From NCBI GenBank assembly GCA_964556005.1, contig CAZKUR010000038.1, forward strand, positions 1-37,781: a DNA stretch of 37,781 bases, read 5' to 3'. The translations under genes were made by a program, and so were the position numbers. The stretch is from CAZKUR01 sp964556005 (GTDB lineage Bacteria > Bacteroidota > Ignavibacteria > Ignavibacteriales > Ignavibacteriaceae). Of the stretch, positions 17,112-25,447 are shown piece after piece. Below the pieces are notes generated by a model. The model did no database searches, was not told the origin of the DNA, and saw only the letters and a program-made list of their open reading frames with translations. Position 1 is the stretch's first letter. The number at the start of each line of letters is the position of its first letter.

Positions 17112-20100
17112 TTAATTTGCTTCGGCAGGTGTAAAGATAATTTTCGACGAAACTCCGTTTTCGCTGTTTACCAAAAGCTTGCCTTCCAATTGCTCAGTCA
17201 ATGTTGAAACAAGCTGAATACCAAGGGTTGTCGCCTCTTCAATTTTAAATCCTTCAGGCAACCCTTTTCCGTTATCTTCCACGATTAATTCTACCTGCTC
17301 CCCTTCCAATTTTTTTAGACTTACAGTAATCTTGCCGCTGCTGTTCCCGGGGAATGCATATTTCAGTGAGTTGGATACGAGCTCATTTATTATCAGCCCC
17401 AACGAGATTGCTTCATCGATTGATAGAATGGCAAATTCAATTTCTATATTTAAAATAACACCGTTATTGGTTCTATAGGATCTGAAAAGATTTGATAAAA
17501 GATCTTTGACGTAGCCGGGGAAATCAATTTTTAGAAAATCGGTCGATTGGTATAATTTCTCATGAACAAGCGCCATAGATTTTATACGGTTTTGACTTTC
17601 CTTAAATATTTCAAGTGCTTTTTTATCTTTTAAATAATTCGATTGAAGGTTTAACAAGCTCGAAAGTATTTGAAGATTGTTCTTTACCCGGTGATGTATT
17701 TCTTTTAATAGAATTTCTTTTTCTCTGAGGGAATTTTCAATTAATTTTTGTGCTCTCTTTCTTTCTGTTATATCGATTGAAACACTTCTCATTCCAAGCG
17801 GTTTACCGTCATGATTAAAAACAACAACGGATTGAGTTTCGACCCATACTTCCTTACCCGATTTAGATATCCATCTATACTGGCTCATTCCGCCGGTAGA
17901 GTTATTAAAAAAATTCGATGCTTCTTGCTTTGCTTTATCAAGATCATCTTGATGAATAATTTTCAGCCAAAAATCCGGAGTAGACAACCATTCTTTTTTA
18001 TTATAGCCTAATAATTTTTCAACATAATCATTAATGTAATTTATCTTATGATGAGGTGAAACCGGGTCTTCCAAAGTTTCCCAAACAACACCCGGAACAC
18101 TCGAAATAATATTGTCTATTCTCTTTCTTTGCTTTTCAATTTCGCCTAGAAGACGGGCGCGTTCCTGTTCAACGGCTTTCATCTCGGTAACATCCACACA
18201 TGCGCCTGTCATATAAATAGGCTGTTCGTCATCATTAAAAAAAGTTTTTCCTTTATCGAGCAGCCAATGAACCGAGCCGTCATGCCAAACTACTCTATAT
18301 TCCATATCAAAATCTTCGCCTGAAGATATGGTTTTTTCAACCGCTCTTTCAACTGACGCTTTATCATCTTTATGAATACAATTGAGAAAATCGTTTAAAG
18401 TTTGAATTGTATTGCCAGTCGGGAATCCGAATAGTCTTGTCAAATTATCATCGAGCTCTACTTTACCGGTTTTAATATCCCATCTGAAAGTTCCTGTACC
18501 TGAAGCTTCGAGTGAAGCCCTAAGCCGTTGGTCTCTCTCCCGTAGAGCAAATTCGGCTTTTCTTCTTTCGAGAATTTCTTCCTGCAAAGCTTGGTTTGTT
18601 CTGATTAAATCACTCGTTCTTTCGGCAATTCTATGTTCTAATTCATCATGTGCTTTTTTCAACTGGTATTCGGCAAGTTTGCGTGCAGTAATATCCATCG
18701 TATATCCAATCATTCCGCGTACTTTTCCTTTTGAATCTTTTAAGAGTGAAAGAGAAAGAAGAGCATAAAATTTTTCACCGGACTTTCTGACCAACTGAAC
18801 TTCCGTTTCATGTTCACCCTTTTTTCTTAACGAAATGAGTAGTTCATCTCTCAGTATTTCCCGGTTTTCTTTAGGATATAATATCGATAAAGGCTTACCC
18901 AATACCTCATCAGCAGAGTATTCGAAAATTTTCTCAGCGCCGTTATTCCAGCTTGTTATGTTTCCTTCAAGGTCGGCCGAGATAACAGAGTCGTGAATTT
19001 GACTTATAATTTGAGCCTGAACTCTCAATTCTTCGGCGACTTTTTTTCTTTCGGTAATTTCTTTTTTAAGCTCGATGTTGGCGCTTTCAAGCTGAGAAGT
19101 TCTTTGCTTTACCCTTTGTTCCAATCTTTCATTTAACTGTTTCGCTTCATTGTATAGATGAGCATTATCAATAGCTATTGCAGCTCTTTGAGTAAGATTT
19201 TCGGCAAATGCAAGGTCGGTTTTGGTATACCGCCGGTTCTCATTGGAAGAGACAAAAGTTAATGTACCTAAAACTTCGTTCCTTGTTATCAGAGGAACGA
19301 TCATTGCCGAATGAATATTTAATTTTTTTGCTAAATTAAATTGTTCTTCATCGGGCGCAAAAGTTTCGAGCATTTTAATTGTAAATTTAGGATATATTTC
19401 CGCTTTACCGGTGGCTATAACGTTGAGTACTCCCATATTCCTTTTAGAATCAAACGGATATTTTTTCTGATACTCATTTCCAAAACGTGTCATCATTGGA
19501 TCGCAATTCGATAAAATTAAATGCTGAACATTTCCTTCCTTATCTAAAAGGTCCACCGAGAACCAATCTGCCAGTTTAGGAGTAATAACCCTGGCAAGGT
19601 TCATTAAAGCTTCTTCATAATTTAAAGTTGAGTTTAAAATGTTTGTAGCTTCATTGAGGAAACTAAGGTGTTCCTGGGTTATTTTTGCTTTATAATTTAT
19701 CTCCCGTTCTCTTTCAAGAGTTTCTTTTAATTTTTCTTCGGCCGCTTTGTTATCGGTAATATCTGCGGCAAAACCGATCATTTTATCCAGACTTCTTTTT
19801 TCATCAAGTACAGGAAAAACGCTGTCTTTAATATATCTTATTTTTCCGTCTCTTCTTTTAATACAGTATTCAACACTTGCACTTTTACCTTCTTTCTGCT
19901 GTCTTAAAAACTCCGATACTTTGGATTTATATTCCGGTAAAATCAGATTTGTAAACGATTCGGATGAATCGTATAAAGCCTGCGGCGATAAGCCGAATAT
20001 TTTTTCAAATGCCGGATTGACATAAAGGAAGGGATAACCTTTTACTTTATAAGAACGAATATAAAAAACTTCGTCTATATTTTCTGCTATAGACCGGAAT

Positions 20101-20858
20101 CGTTCTTCACTTTCCTTCAGTTCACATTCAATTTTTTTCCTGATTGAGATGTCGCGGAAAATAGCCGAAGAACTTATAATATTTCCCGATGCATTGTACA
20201 TGGGAGATAAAGTCAGCGAAACATCTATAATTGATTTATCTTTTTTTACTCTTTGGGTTTCAAAATTTTTTAACGATACTCCCATTTTAATTTTTTTCAA
20301 TAGCCAGGTAAGTTCATCATCATTGCCGGGGGGGAAATGAAATTTTATCGAACGGCCGAGTACCTCCCCTTCCTTAAAGCCGAATAACTTTTCCGCACCT
20401 TTATTCCAGCTTAATACTATTCCGTCAAGCGACTTGCCTATTATAGCATCGTCAGATGATTCGATAATATTCTTGTAATAATTAGATTCACCATTTTTTT
20501 CTTTTTCACTTTTTTTATGGGCATGTATTTGGGAAATTGTAATTAAAAATAAATCATTTTCATTAAGATTACGAAGTTGAACTTTTACCCTTTGTTTCTT
20601 TTTTCCCTTTTTTATGAGAGATTCAAATTGTCTGCTTTCACCGGTTTTTATTTCTTTAATCACTTCGGGCAAACTTACTGAGAAGCCGTTTTCAAATAAA
20701 TCCCCTACCGGATTTTTTTTAAAAGCATATTCACTCTTACCAAAAAATTCCAGCGCCTGCTTGTTGGCCTCGATGATCTTTAATCTTCTGTTGACTACAA
20801 TGGATTGTTCGGTTAAGTCATCTATGGAAAAGCGTAATTTGGATTTAACAGGTGGCAT
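17112..20858 (-). CDS. Multi-PAS/GAF sensor histidine kinase, HisKA_2 type
   Basis: 1248 residues with no membrane span or signal, so a cytosolic sensor. Domains in order: a divergent PAS at about 10-110, PAS 125-245, PAS 245-375, GAF 405-580, a coiled coil, PAS 615-745, a second coiled linker, PAS 780-910 and PAS 915-1045. Then come a HisKA_2 phosphoacceptor (EIHHRVKNNLQ, His1055/His1056) and a HATPase with N-box INELVSNSLKY and G1 box DNGKGLPEG. HisKA_2 kinases often work with stand-alone or hybrid response regulators, and one with a cyclase output lies 153 bp upstream on the same strand. The ligands are unknown; PAS domains can bind heme, FAD or small molecules, and no cofactor motif is obvious. 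No ribosome binding site is evident at the ATG. It converges on the cytochrome operon with a 7-bp gap. Confidence 0.9.
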   Translation of the reverse strand: MPPVKSKLRFSIDDLTEQSIVVNRRLKIIEANKQALEFFGKSEYAFKKNPVGDLFENGFSVSLPEVIKEIKTGESRQFESLIKKGKKKQRVKVQLRNLNENDLFLITISQIHAHKKSEKEKNGESNYYKNIIESSDDAIIGKSLDGIVLSWNKGAEKLFGFKEGEVLGRSIKFHFPPGNDDELTWLLKKIKMGVSLKNFETQRVKKDKSIIDVSLTLSPMYNASGNIISSSAIFRDISIRKKIECELKESEERFRSIAENIDEVFYIRSYKVKGYPFLYVNPAFEKIFGLSPQALYDSSESFTNLILPEYKSKVSEFLRQQKEGKSASVEYCIKRRDGKIRYIKDSVFPVLDEKRSLDKMIGFAADITDNKAAEEKLKETLEREREINYKAKITQEHLSFLNEATNILNSTLNYEEALMNLARVITPKLADWFSVDLLDKEGNVQHLILSNCDPMMTRFGNEYQKKYPFDSKRNMGVLNVIATGKAEIYPKFTIKMLETFAPDEEQFNLAKKLNIHSAMIVPLITRNEVLGTLTFVSSNENRRYTKTDLAFAENLTQRAAIAIDNAHLYNEAKQLNERLEQRVKQRTSQLESANIELKKEITERKKVAEELRVQAQIISQIHDSVISADLEGNITSWNNGAEKIFEYSADEVLGKPLSILYPKENREILRDELLISLRKKGEHETEVQLVRKSGEKFYALLSLSLLKDSKGKVRGMIGYTMDITARKLAEYQLKKAHDELEHRIAERTSDLIRTNQALQEEILERRKAEFALRERDQRLRASLEASGTGTFRWDIKTGKVELDDNLTRLFGFPTGNTIQTLNDFLNCIHKDDKASVERAVEKTISSGEDFDMEYRVVWHDGSVHWLLDKGKTFFNDDEQPIYMTGACVDVTEMKAVEQERARLLGEIEKQRKRIDNIISSVPGVVWETLEDPVSPHHKINYINDYVEKLLGYNKKEWLSTPDFWLKIIHQDDLDKAKQEASNFFNNSTGGMSQYRWISKSGKEVWVETQSVVVFNHDGKPLGMRSVSIDITERKRAQKLIENSLREKEILLKEIHHRVKNNLQILSSLLNLQSNYLKDKKALEIFKESQNRIKSMALVHEKLYQSTDFLKIDFPGYVKDLLSNLFRSYRTNNGVILNIEIEFAILSIDEAISLGLIINELVSNSLKYAFPGNSSGKITVSLKKLEGEQVELIVEDNGKGLPEGFKIEEATTLGIQLVSTLTEQLEGKLLVNSENGVSSKIIFTPAEAN

Positions 20859-21011
20859 TAATTATTTCTTAAAATTTGCCAATTTATTTTAATTTAATTC
20901 AAACCAGGCACAATTTTAATAATAACTTTTATAAAATCCCTTAATTAACCTCACACAATAACGAACTATTGAGAATTTTAATTTTGAACTTATCATTTTT
21001 AGAATTTTATA

Positions 21012-22106
21012 CTATTTTTGAGCAGTACTCACATCATTCATTTTGAAAACTTCACTGCGGGTTCCGTTTACAAAATACATGTCGATCTTTCCCTTTCCCT
21101 TGACATCGAGCTTGCCCCTGTATTCACAATCGAAAGAGTCATTTATTAATTGGTAAGTTTCTCCTGAAATATTCAATTTCCCCGGTTCGCAGTGAGTTTC
21201 CATTCTGCTTGCTATATTTACCGTATCGCCCCAAACATCAAAAGTGATTTTCTTGTTTCCAACAATGCCCGCAATTGCATCTCCGGAATGTACACCTGCA
21301 CGCATTTTCCATTTTAAGTCTGCTCTTTTATTTCTTTCTGAAAGGTACTCCTGCATTTCCAATCCTGCAAGCACGGTTTTATATGCGTGGTCATCTGTAA
21401 TTTTCGGCAGCCCACCGCATACCATATAAGAATCTCCGATTGTTTTTAATTTTTCCAGGCCGAGCTTTTCTATAATCATATCGAAATTTGTAAAAATATC
21501 ATTTAATTCATGGATTAAAGATTCCGGGCTTAATTGGCTGGTAATTTTGGTAAACTGATGAAAATCCGTAAAAAGAATAGAAACGGATTTATAATACTTT
21601 GGAGTTACAATGCCGTACTGTTTTAATTCCCTGACAACCTCAGCCGGAAAAATGTTATGAAGAAGCTTATCGGATTTTTCTTTTTCTTCTTCAAGTTCGG
21701 CCGTTCTCTTTTTTAACTCGGTATCTATTTTGTGTTTATATAATGCCATTTCAATCGTTGAGTGAAGAGCTTTTTCGTCGAAGGGCTTCAGCAAATAACC
21801 GAAAGGTTCGGTAACACGGGCGCGCTGTAAAGTTTCCTCATCGGTCAGCGCCGTCAGGTATACAACGGGTAAATTATGCGACTTTAAAATTCTTGTAGCG
21901 GCATCTATTCCGTCGAGTTTCCCACCAAGTGAAATATCCATCAATATTAAATCGGGTTTTTCTTTATTAACCGATTGTATTGCCTTCTCCCCTGTGTTTA
22001 CTATCGAGATGACATTGTACCCCAATTTTTGGAGCGTAATTTTAATATCAATTGCGATGATATTTTCATCTTCTACTATAAGTATATTGGTTTTGGGGTA
22101 AGGCAT
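21012..22106 (-). CDS. Response regulator with class III adenylate cyclase output
   Basis: 364 residues. The receiver (about 1-125) has the acidic pair Glu12/Asp13, phosphoacceptor Asp57 (LILMDISL), Thr85 and Lys107 (LLKPF). A coiled-coil linker (126-160) leads to a class III cyclase domain (about 172-350). Metal ligands Asp181 (LFTDFHQF) and Asp225 (TIGDSYM), purine-selecting Lys221 and Asp290 (FDVWGD), and Asn297/Arg301 (VNIASRM) are all present. Lys/Asp at the selectivity positions indicates ATP, so cAMP should be the product; guanylate cyclases normally carry Glu and Cys there. Predicted function: phosphorylation-controlled cAMP synthesis. The histidine kinase encoded just downstream is the natural partner. 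No cAMP receptor is in the window. Confidence 0.9.
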   Translation of the reverse strand: MPYPKTNILIVEDENIIAIDIKITLQKLGYNVISIVNTGEKAIQSVNKEKPDLILMDISLGGKLDGIDAATRILKSHNLPVVYLTALTDEETLQRARVTEPFGYLLKPFDEKALHSTIEMALYKHKIDTELKKRTAELEEEKEKSDKLLHNIFPAEVVRELKQYGIVTPKYYKSVSILFTDFHQFTKITSQLSPESLIHELNDIFTNFDMIIEKLGLEKLKTIGDSYMVCGGLPKITDDHAYKTVLAGLEMQEYLSERNKRADLKWKMRAGVHSGDAIAGIVGNKKITFDVWGDTVNIASRMETHCEPGKLNISGETYQLINDSFDCEYRGKLDVKGKGKIDMYFVNGTRSEVFKMNDVSTAQK

Positions 22107-22426
22107 TAATTTAACTTCAAAAAAAGAGAAAATATTTTGTACAAGATAATAATTCTTTGATTTTAAAACTCTTGAAAAATAAAATACTTTTAAAAATTCT
22201 TAAAAAAATCCTATGAAATTATTTGAAGCTAAATATACATGATAAATATTCAATTTCTAATAATTAAATCAGTTTTTTTGAGATGTATATGAAAATATTT
22301 TTCGATTAATTCATTGTTTATTCAAATTATAGAATTTATTTTAACAATAAGGAAGGCAATAGTTTTATATATCAGTAAAGCTTAAGACTTAAAATAAATA
22401 AATTATTTCAATTTAAGGGTATTTTC
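22107..22426. other. Divergent intergenic region, cyclase / M13 peptidase
   Basis: 320 AT-rich bases that should hold both promoters. TTGTTT (22314-22319) and TATTTT (22337-22342), 17 bp apart, could drive the peptidase, but such pairs arise easily in AT-rich DNA. No ORF, RNA gene or clear palindrome was found. Confidence 0.35.
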
Positions 22427-24466
22427 ATGAAAAAAAATTCATTCTTCAAAATCTTCATATTTTCTATTATTATACTTTTTATAACAAACCTCGATTTGTA
22501 CAGCAAGGGAAAAGACGGAATTAATAAATCAAATATTGATACGACTGTAAGTCCAGCAGCTGACTTTTATGAATATGCTGTAGGCAACTGGATAAAAAAT
22601 ACCGAAATTCCTGCTGCGTATCCATCATGGGGAACTCTCTACATATTAAATAACGAAAACCAGGAAAAATTAAAAAGTATCCTTGAGTCGGAAGAGAACG
22701 ATACTAATTCAGAAAAAGGAAGCGATGCCCAGCTTATCGGTGACTTTTATTATTCAGGAATGGATTCGGCTAAAATAGATGCCGATGGATTTGAACCAAT
22801 AAAAACCGATCTCAATAAAATAAATTCAACTAAAAATTTAAATGATTTCTATGATCTACTGACTTATATTCAAATAGGTTATTCCAATCCATTCTTTGCT
22901 TTATTTCCGGGAGCCGATGCAAAAAACAGTAAAATGGAAATTGCACAAATTTTTCAAAGCGGATTGGGTATGCCGGACCGCGATTATTATTTAAAGAATG
23001 ATGAGAATACAAAATCGGTTAGAGATGCATATAAAAAATATATGAGAACAGCTTTCATATTGACCGGGAACGATTCCTCAACTGCAGATAAATATGTTGA
23101 AAAAGTTATGGAATTGGAAACAAAGCTTGCAAAAGTTTCAATGCCGCGTGTCGAAATGCGTAACCCTTCAAATATTTATCATAAGATGACGTTAAATGAT
23201 CTCGATACACTTTCACCCAATATAGAATGGAAAAAGTATTTTGATTCAATGGGAGTTCCGGAACCCGGAGATATAAATGTTGCACAACCGGATTATATAA
23301 AAAAGGTTGGTGAAATTATAAAAGAGACTCCGCTTGAAGATTTAAAATTATATCTGAGCTGGAATGTTATTAACAGTGCGGCATCATATCTCAGCACACC
23401 TTTTGCTGAAGCTAAATTCGAATTCTCCGGAAAAACATTACGAGGTGTAAAGGCAATGCAGCCAAGATGGAAGAGAGTTTTAGGTACAATAAATAGAAAT
23501 CTGGGTGAACCTTTGGGGCATCTATTTGTAAATAAATATTTTCCGCCGGAAGCAAAGCAAAAAGCATTGGACCTTGTACATAATCTTTTCGGTGTTTTAC
23601 AAAGCAGAATCCAGAATTTGGATTGGATGAGTGAAAAGACGAAAGAAAAAGCGTTAGAAAAATTAAACGCAATTACAATTAAAATCGGTTATCCGGATAA
23701 ATGGAGAGATTTTAGTAAAATTGATATTTCGCGTAACTCCTATTTCGGTAATGTCCTCAATGCTTCCATCTTCTCTACAAAATTTGAGCTTGCAAAAATC
23801 GGTAAGCCGGTAGATAAATCCGAATGGCACATGAATCCGCAAACAGTTAATGCTTATTATAATCCGGCAAATAACGAAATAGTTTTTCCTGCAGGCATAC
23901 TTCAGTCACCAATTTTCGATATGAATGCAGACGAGGCAATGAACTATGGAGGATTCGGATGCGTTATAGGTCATGAAACAACTCATGGCTTTGATGATGA
24001 AGGAAGGCACTATGACCTTGAAGGAAATTTAACTGATTGGTGGACTAAAGATGACGAATCTAAATTTAATAAGCGGGCAGAAAAAATTGTTGAACAATTT
24101 GATTCTTACGTCCCGGTGGATACATTCCACATAAACGGCAAATTAACCGAAGGTGAAAACATTGCCGATTTAGGCGGTTTAAGCATTTCATACGAGGCTT
24201 TTACAAAAACCAATGAATTTAAAAAAGGCGAAAAGATTGACGGCTTTACTCCGGCACAAAGATTTTTCTTAGCTTATGCAAACATATGGAAATCGGTTGT
24301 GAGACCTCAATCGGAAATTCTGCAAATTAGAACAAACCCTCACTCTCCAGGTAAATTCAGGGTAGACGGGCCGCTTTCAAATTTGCCGGGATTCTGGAAA
24401 GCATTTAATGTGAAGCCTGGAGAACCAATGAGAAATCCGGATAATAAGCTTGTGAAAATCTGGTAA
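22427..24466 (+). CDS. Secreted M13 (neprilysin/PepO) family metallopeptidase
   Basis: 679 residues, full length for bacterial M13 peptidases. The N-terminus (MKKNSFFKIFIFSIIILF) is a signal sequence. Substrate-region motif NAYYNPANNEIVFPAGIL precedes the zinc site HETTH (residues 516-520), and GENIADLGG supplies the third zinc ligand Glu577 with Asp581. The C-terminus ends in Trp (KLVKIW), as in PepO-type members. M13 enzymes cleave short peptides; with an export signal it should act outside the cytoplasm, and its products could feed the peptide transporters at 2776-6288, though that link is inference. No frameshift or missing catalytic residue is seen. Confidence 0.92.
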   Translation: MKKNSFFKIFIFSIIILFITNLDLYSKGKDGINKSNIDTTVSPAADFYEYAVGNWIKNTEIPAAYPSWGTLYILNNENQEKLKSILESEENDTNSEKGSDAQLIGDFYYSGMDSAKIDADGFEPIKTDLNKINSTKNLNDFYDLLTYIQIGYSNPFFALFPGADAKNSKMEIAQIFQSGLGMPDRDYYLKNDENTKSVRDAYKKYMRTAFILTGNDSSTADKYVEKVMELETKLAKVSMPRVEMRNPSNIYHKMTLNDLDTLSPNIEWKKYFDSMGVPEPGDINVAQPDYIKKVGEIIKETPLEDLKLYLSWNVINSAASYLSTPFAEAKFEFSGKTLRGVKAMQPRWKRVLGTINRNLGEPLGHLFVNKYFPPEAKQKALDLVHNLFGVLQSRIQNLDWMSEKTKEKALEKLNAITIKIGYPDKWRDFSKIDISRNSYFGNVLNASIFSTKFELAKIGKPVDKSEWHMNPQTVNAYYNPANNEIVFPAGILQSPIFDMNADEAMNYGGFGCVIGHETTHGFDDEGRHYDLEGNLTDWWTKDDESKFNKRAEKIVEQFDSYVPVDTFHINGKLTEGENIADLGGLSISYEAFTKTNEFKKGEKIDGFTPAQRFFLAYANIWKSVVRPQSEILQIRTNPHSPGKFRVDGPLSNLPGFWKAFNVKPGEPMRNPDNKLVKIW

Positions 24467-24501
24467 AAAACTTAGCTAAAATTCAAAAAGCTATATTAAA
24501 T

Positions 24502-24580
24502 AATTCAAGTTGGCCGCTAATATTTTGGCCGATATAAAACCGTTAAAATAGTTTACAAGCATAGGCGGTCAACTTGAGTT
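24502..24580. repeat. Long inverted repeat between convergent genes
   Basis: AATTCAAGTTGGCCGC (24502-24517) and GCGGTCAACTTGAGTT (24565-24580) can pair over 16 positions with two G-T/G-U positions. The 47-nt loop contains a further GGCCG/ACCGTT pair. It lies between the M13 gene and the convergent small secreted gene, and TTTTAAATTAAATT follows, so a bidirectional terminator is plausible. The long loop also fits a small mobile-element remnant. Confidence 0.5.
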
Positions 24581-24686
24581 GGATAATTTTAAATTAAATT
24601 CCGAACGAGGAGCTGGACAAAAAATTATTTTGTTATTATGAGTTTCTGAAAAAGTTCATGCCTTTATTTATCAAGTGAACGCTAAA

Positions 24687-25142
24687 TCAACTTTCCTTTT
24701 TTGCCGCTTTAACGCTGACCTCGTACTTATTCGTAATTTCATTTTTTATTAATTGTAAATCAGCGGTAACTCCAGGCTTTTGAAGCTGAAATGCACTGTT
24801 GGAAACAGTATCAACTTTAAAACCGTTTGCAATAGAATTTGAGATAAATTGATCTAAAGCCGAAAGGGCGCTTTTCTGGGAATTGTATGAATTGTAACCT
24901 TCCGACTGATAGACACCTCCAGCACCGGAAACAAAAATATACCTAAAATTGTCGCCCTGATAAAACATGCAAACCATTGACGGATCGCTTTTATCCTGAT
25001 GGACGGGCTGGCCGTAATTCTTAATAACTTCTCCCTGGCTTTTGCCGATCATCATGTGAACGTTGAGATTTTGAGCAGCCAATGTAATTGTAAGTAAAAG
25101 AAAGATAATAATAGTTTCTATAATTATTTTTATAACTTTCAT
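24687..25142 (-). CDS. Small secreted protein of unknown function
   Basis: I start it at the ATG at 25140-25142 because GGAAGGGG lies seven bases upstream; an in-frame ATG at 25166 has no such signal. The product is 151 residues with a signal peptide (KVIKIIIETIIIFLLLTITLAAQ). The mature part opens NLNVHMMIGKSQGEVIKNYG, recalling the SmpA/BamE-type pattern of a GKS..EV..yG.P helix, but the match is too short to assign. The rest reads as an alpha/beta domain (FRYIFVSGAGGVYQ, DLQLIKNEITNKYEV). No Cys lipobox. No family is recognised. It is transcribed towards the M13 gene. Confidence 0.65.
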   Translation of the reverse strand: MKVIKIIIETIIIFLLLTITLAAQNLNVHMMIGKSQGEVIKNYGQPVHQDKSDPSMVCMFYQGDNFRYIFVSGAGGVYQSEGYNSYNSQKSALSALDQFISNSIANGFKVDTVSNSAFQLQKPGVTADLQLIKNEITNKYEVSVKAAKKES

Positions 25143-25447
25143 GGTTTTACCCCTTCCGATGTTCATAAAAATTAATTAAAGAATAAATGATCGAACAGGT
25201 TAAAGAATTTTGATACCTTGAATTAAGGCAAATAAGAATAAGCGAGATGATGTTTCTTTCATACATTTTACCATCATAAGGTAAAATTACATACGTATTT
25301 TAACACTGTTTTACTTTAAAAACAACTATTATGAACTACACAATTTTTTCGCCGGGTGATTGAATATTATAAGTAATAATTAATGCTAATTATAACATTT
25401 ATTATTTTATCCGTACGGCAAAAATACTGGTGAAATTCAAATACAAT
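25143..25447. other. Intergenic region with a small palindrome
   Basis: 305 bases between the cytochrome b stop and the small secreted gene. ATTTTACC (25265-25272) and GGTAAAAT (25280-25287) form an 8-bp inverted repeat with a 7-nt loop about 120 bp upstream of that gene, possibly an operator. Nothing else is supported; no clean terminator for the small secreted gene's upstream neighbours is visible. Confidence 0.35.
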
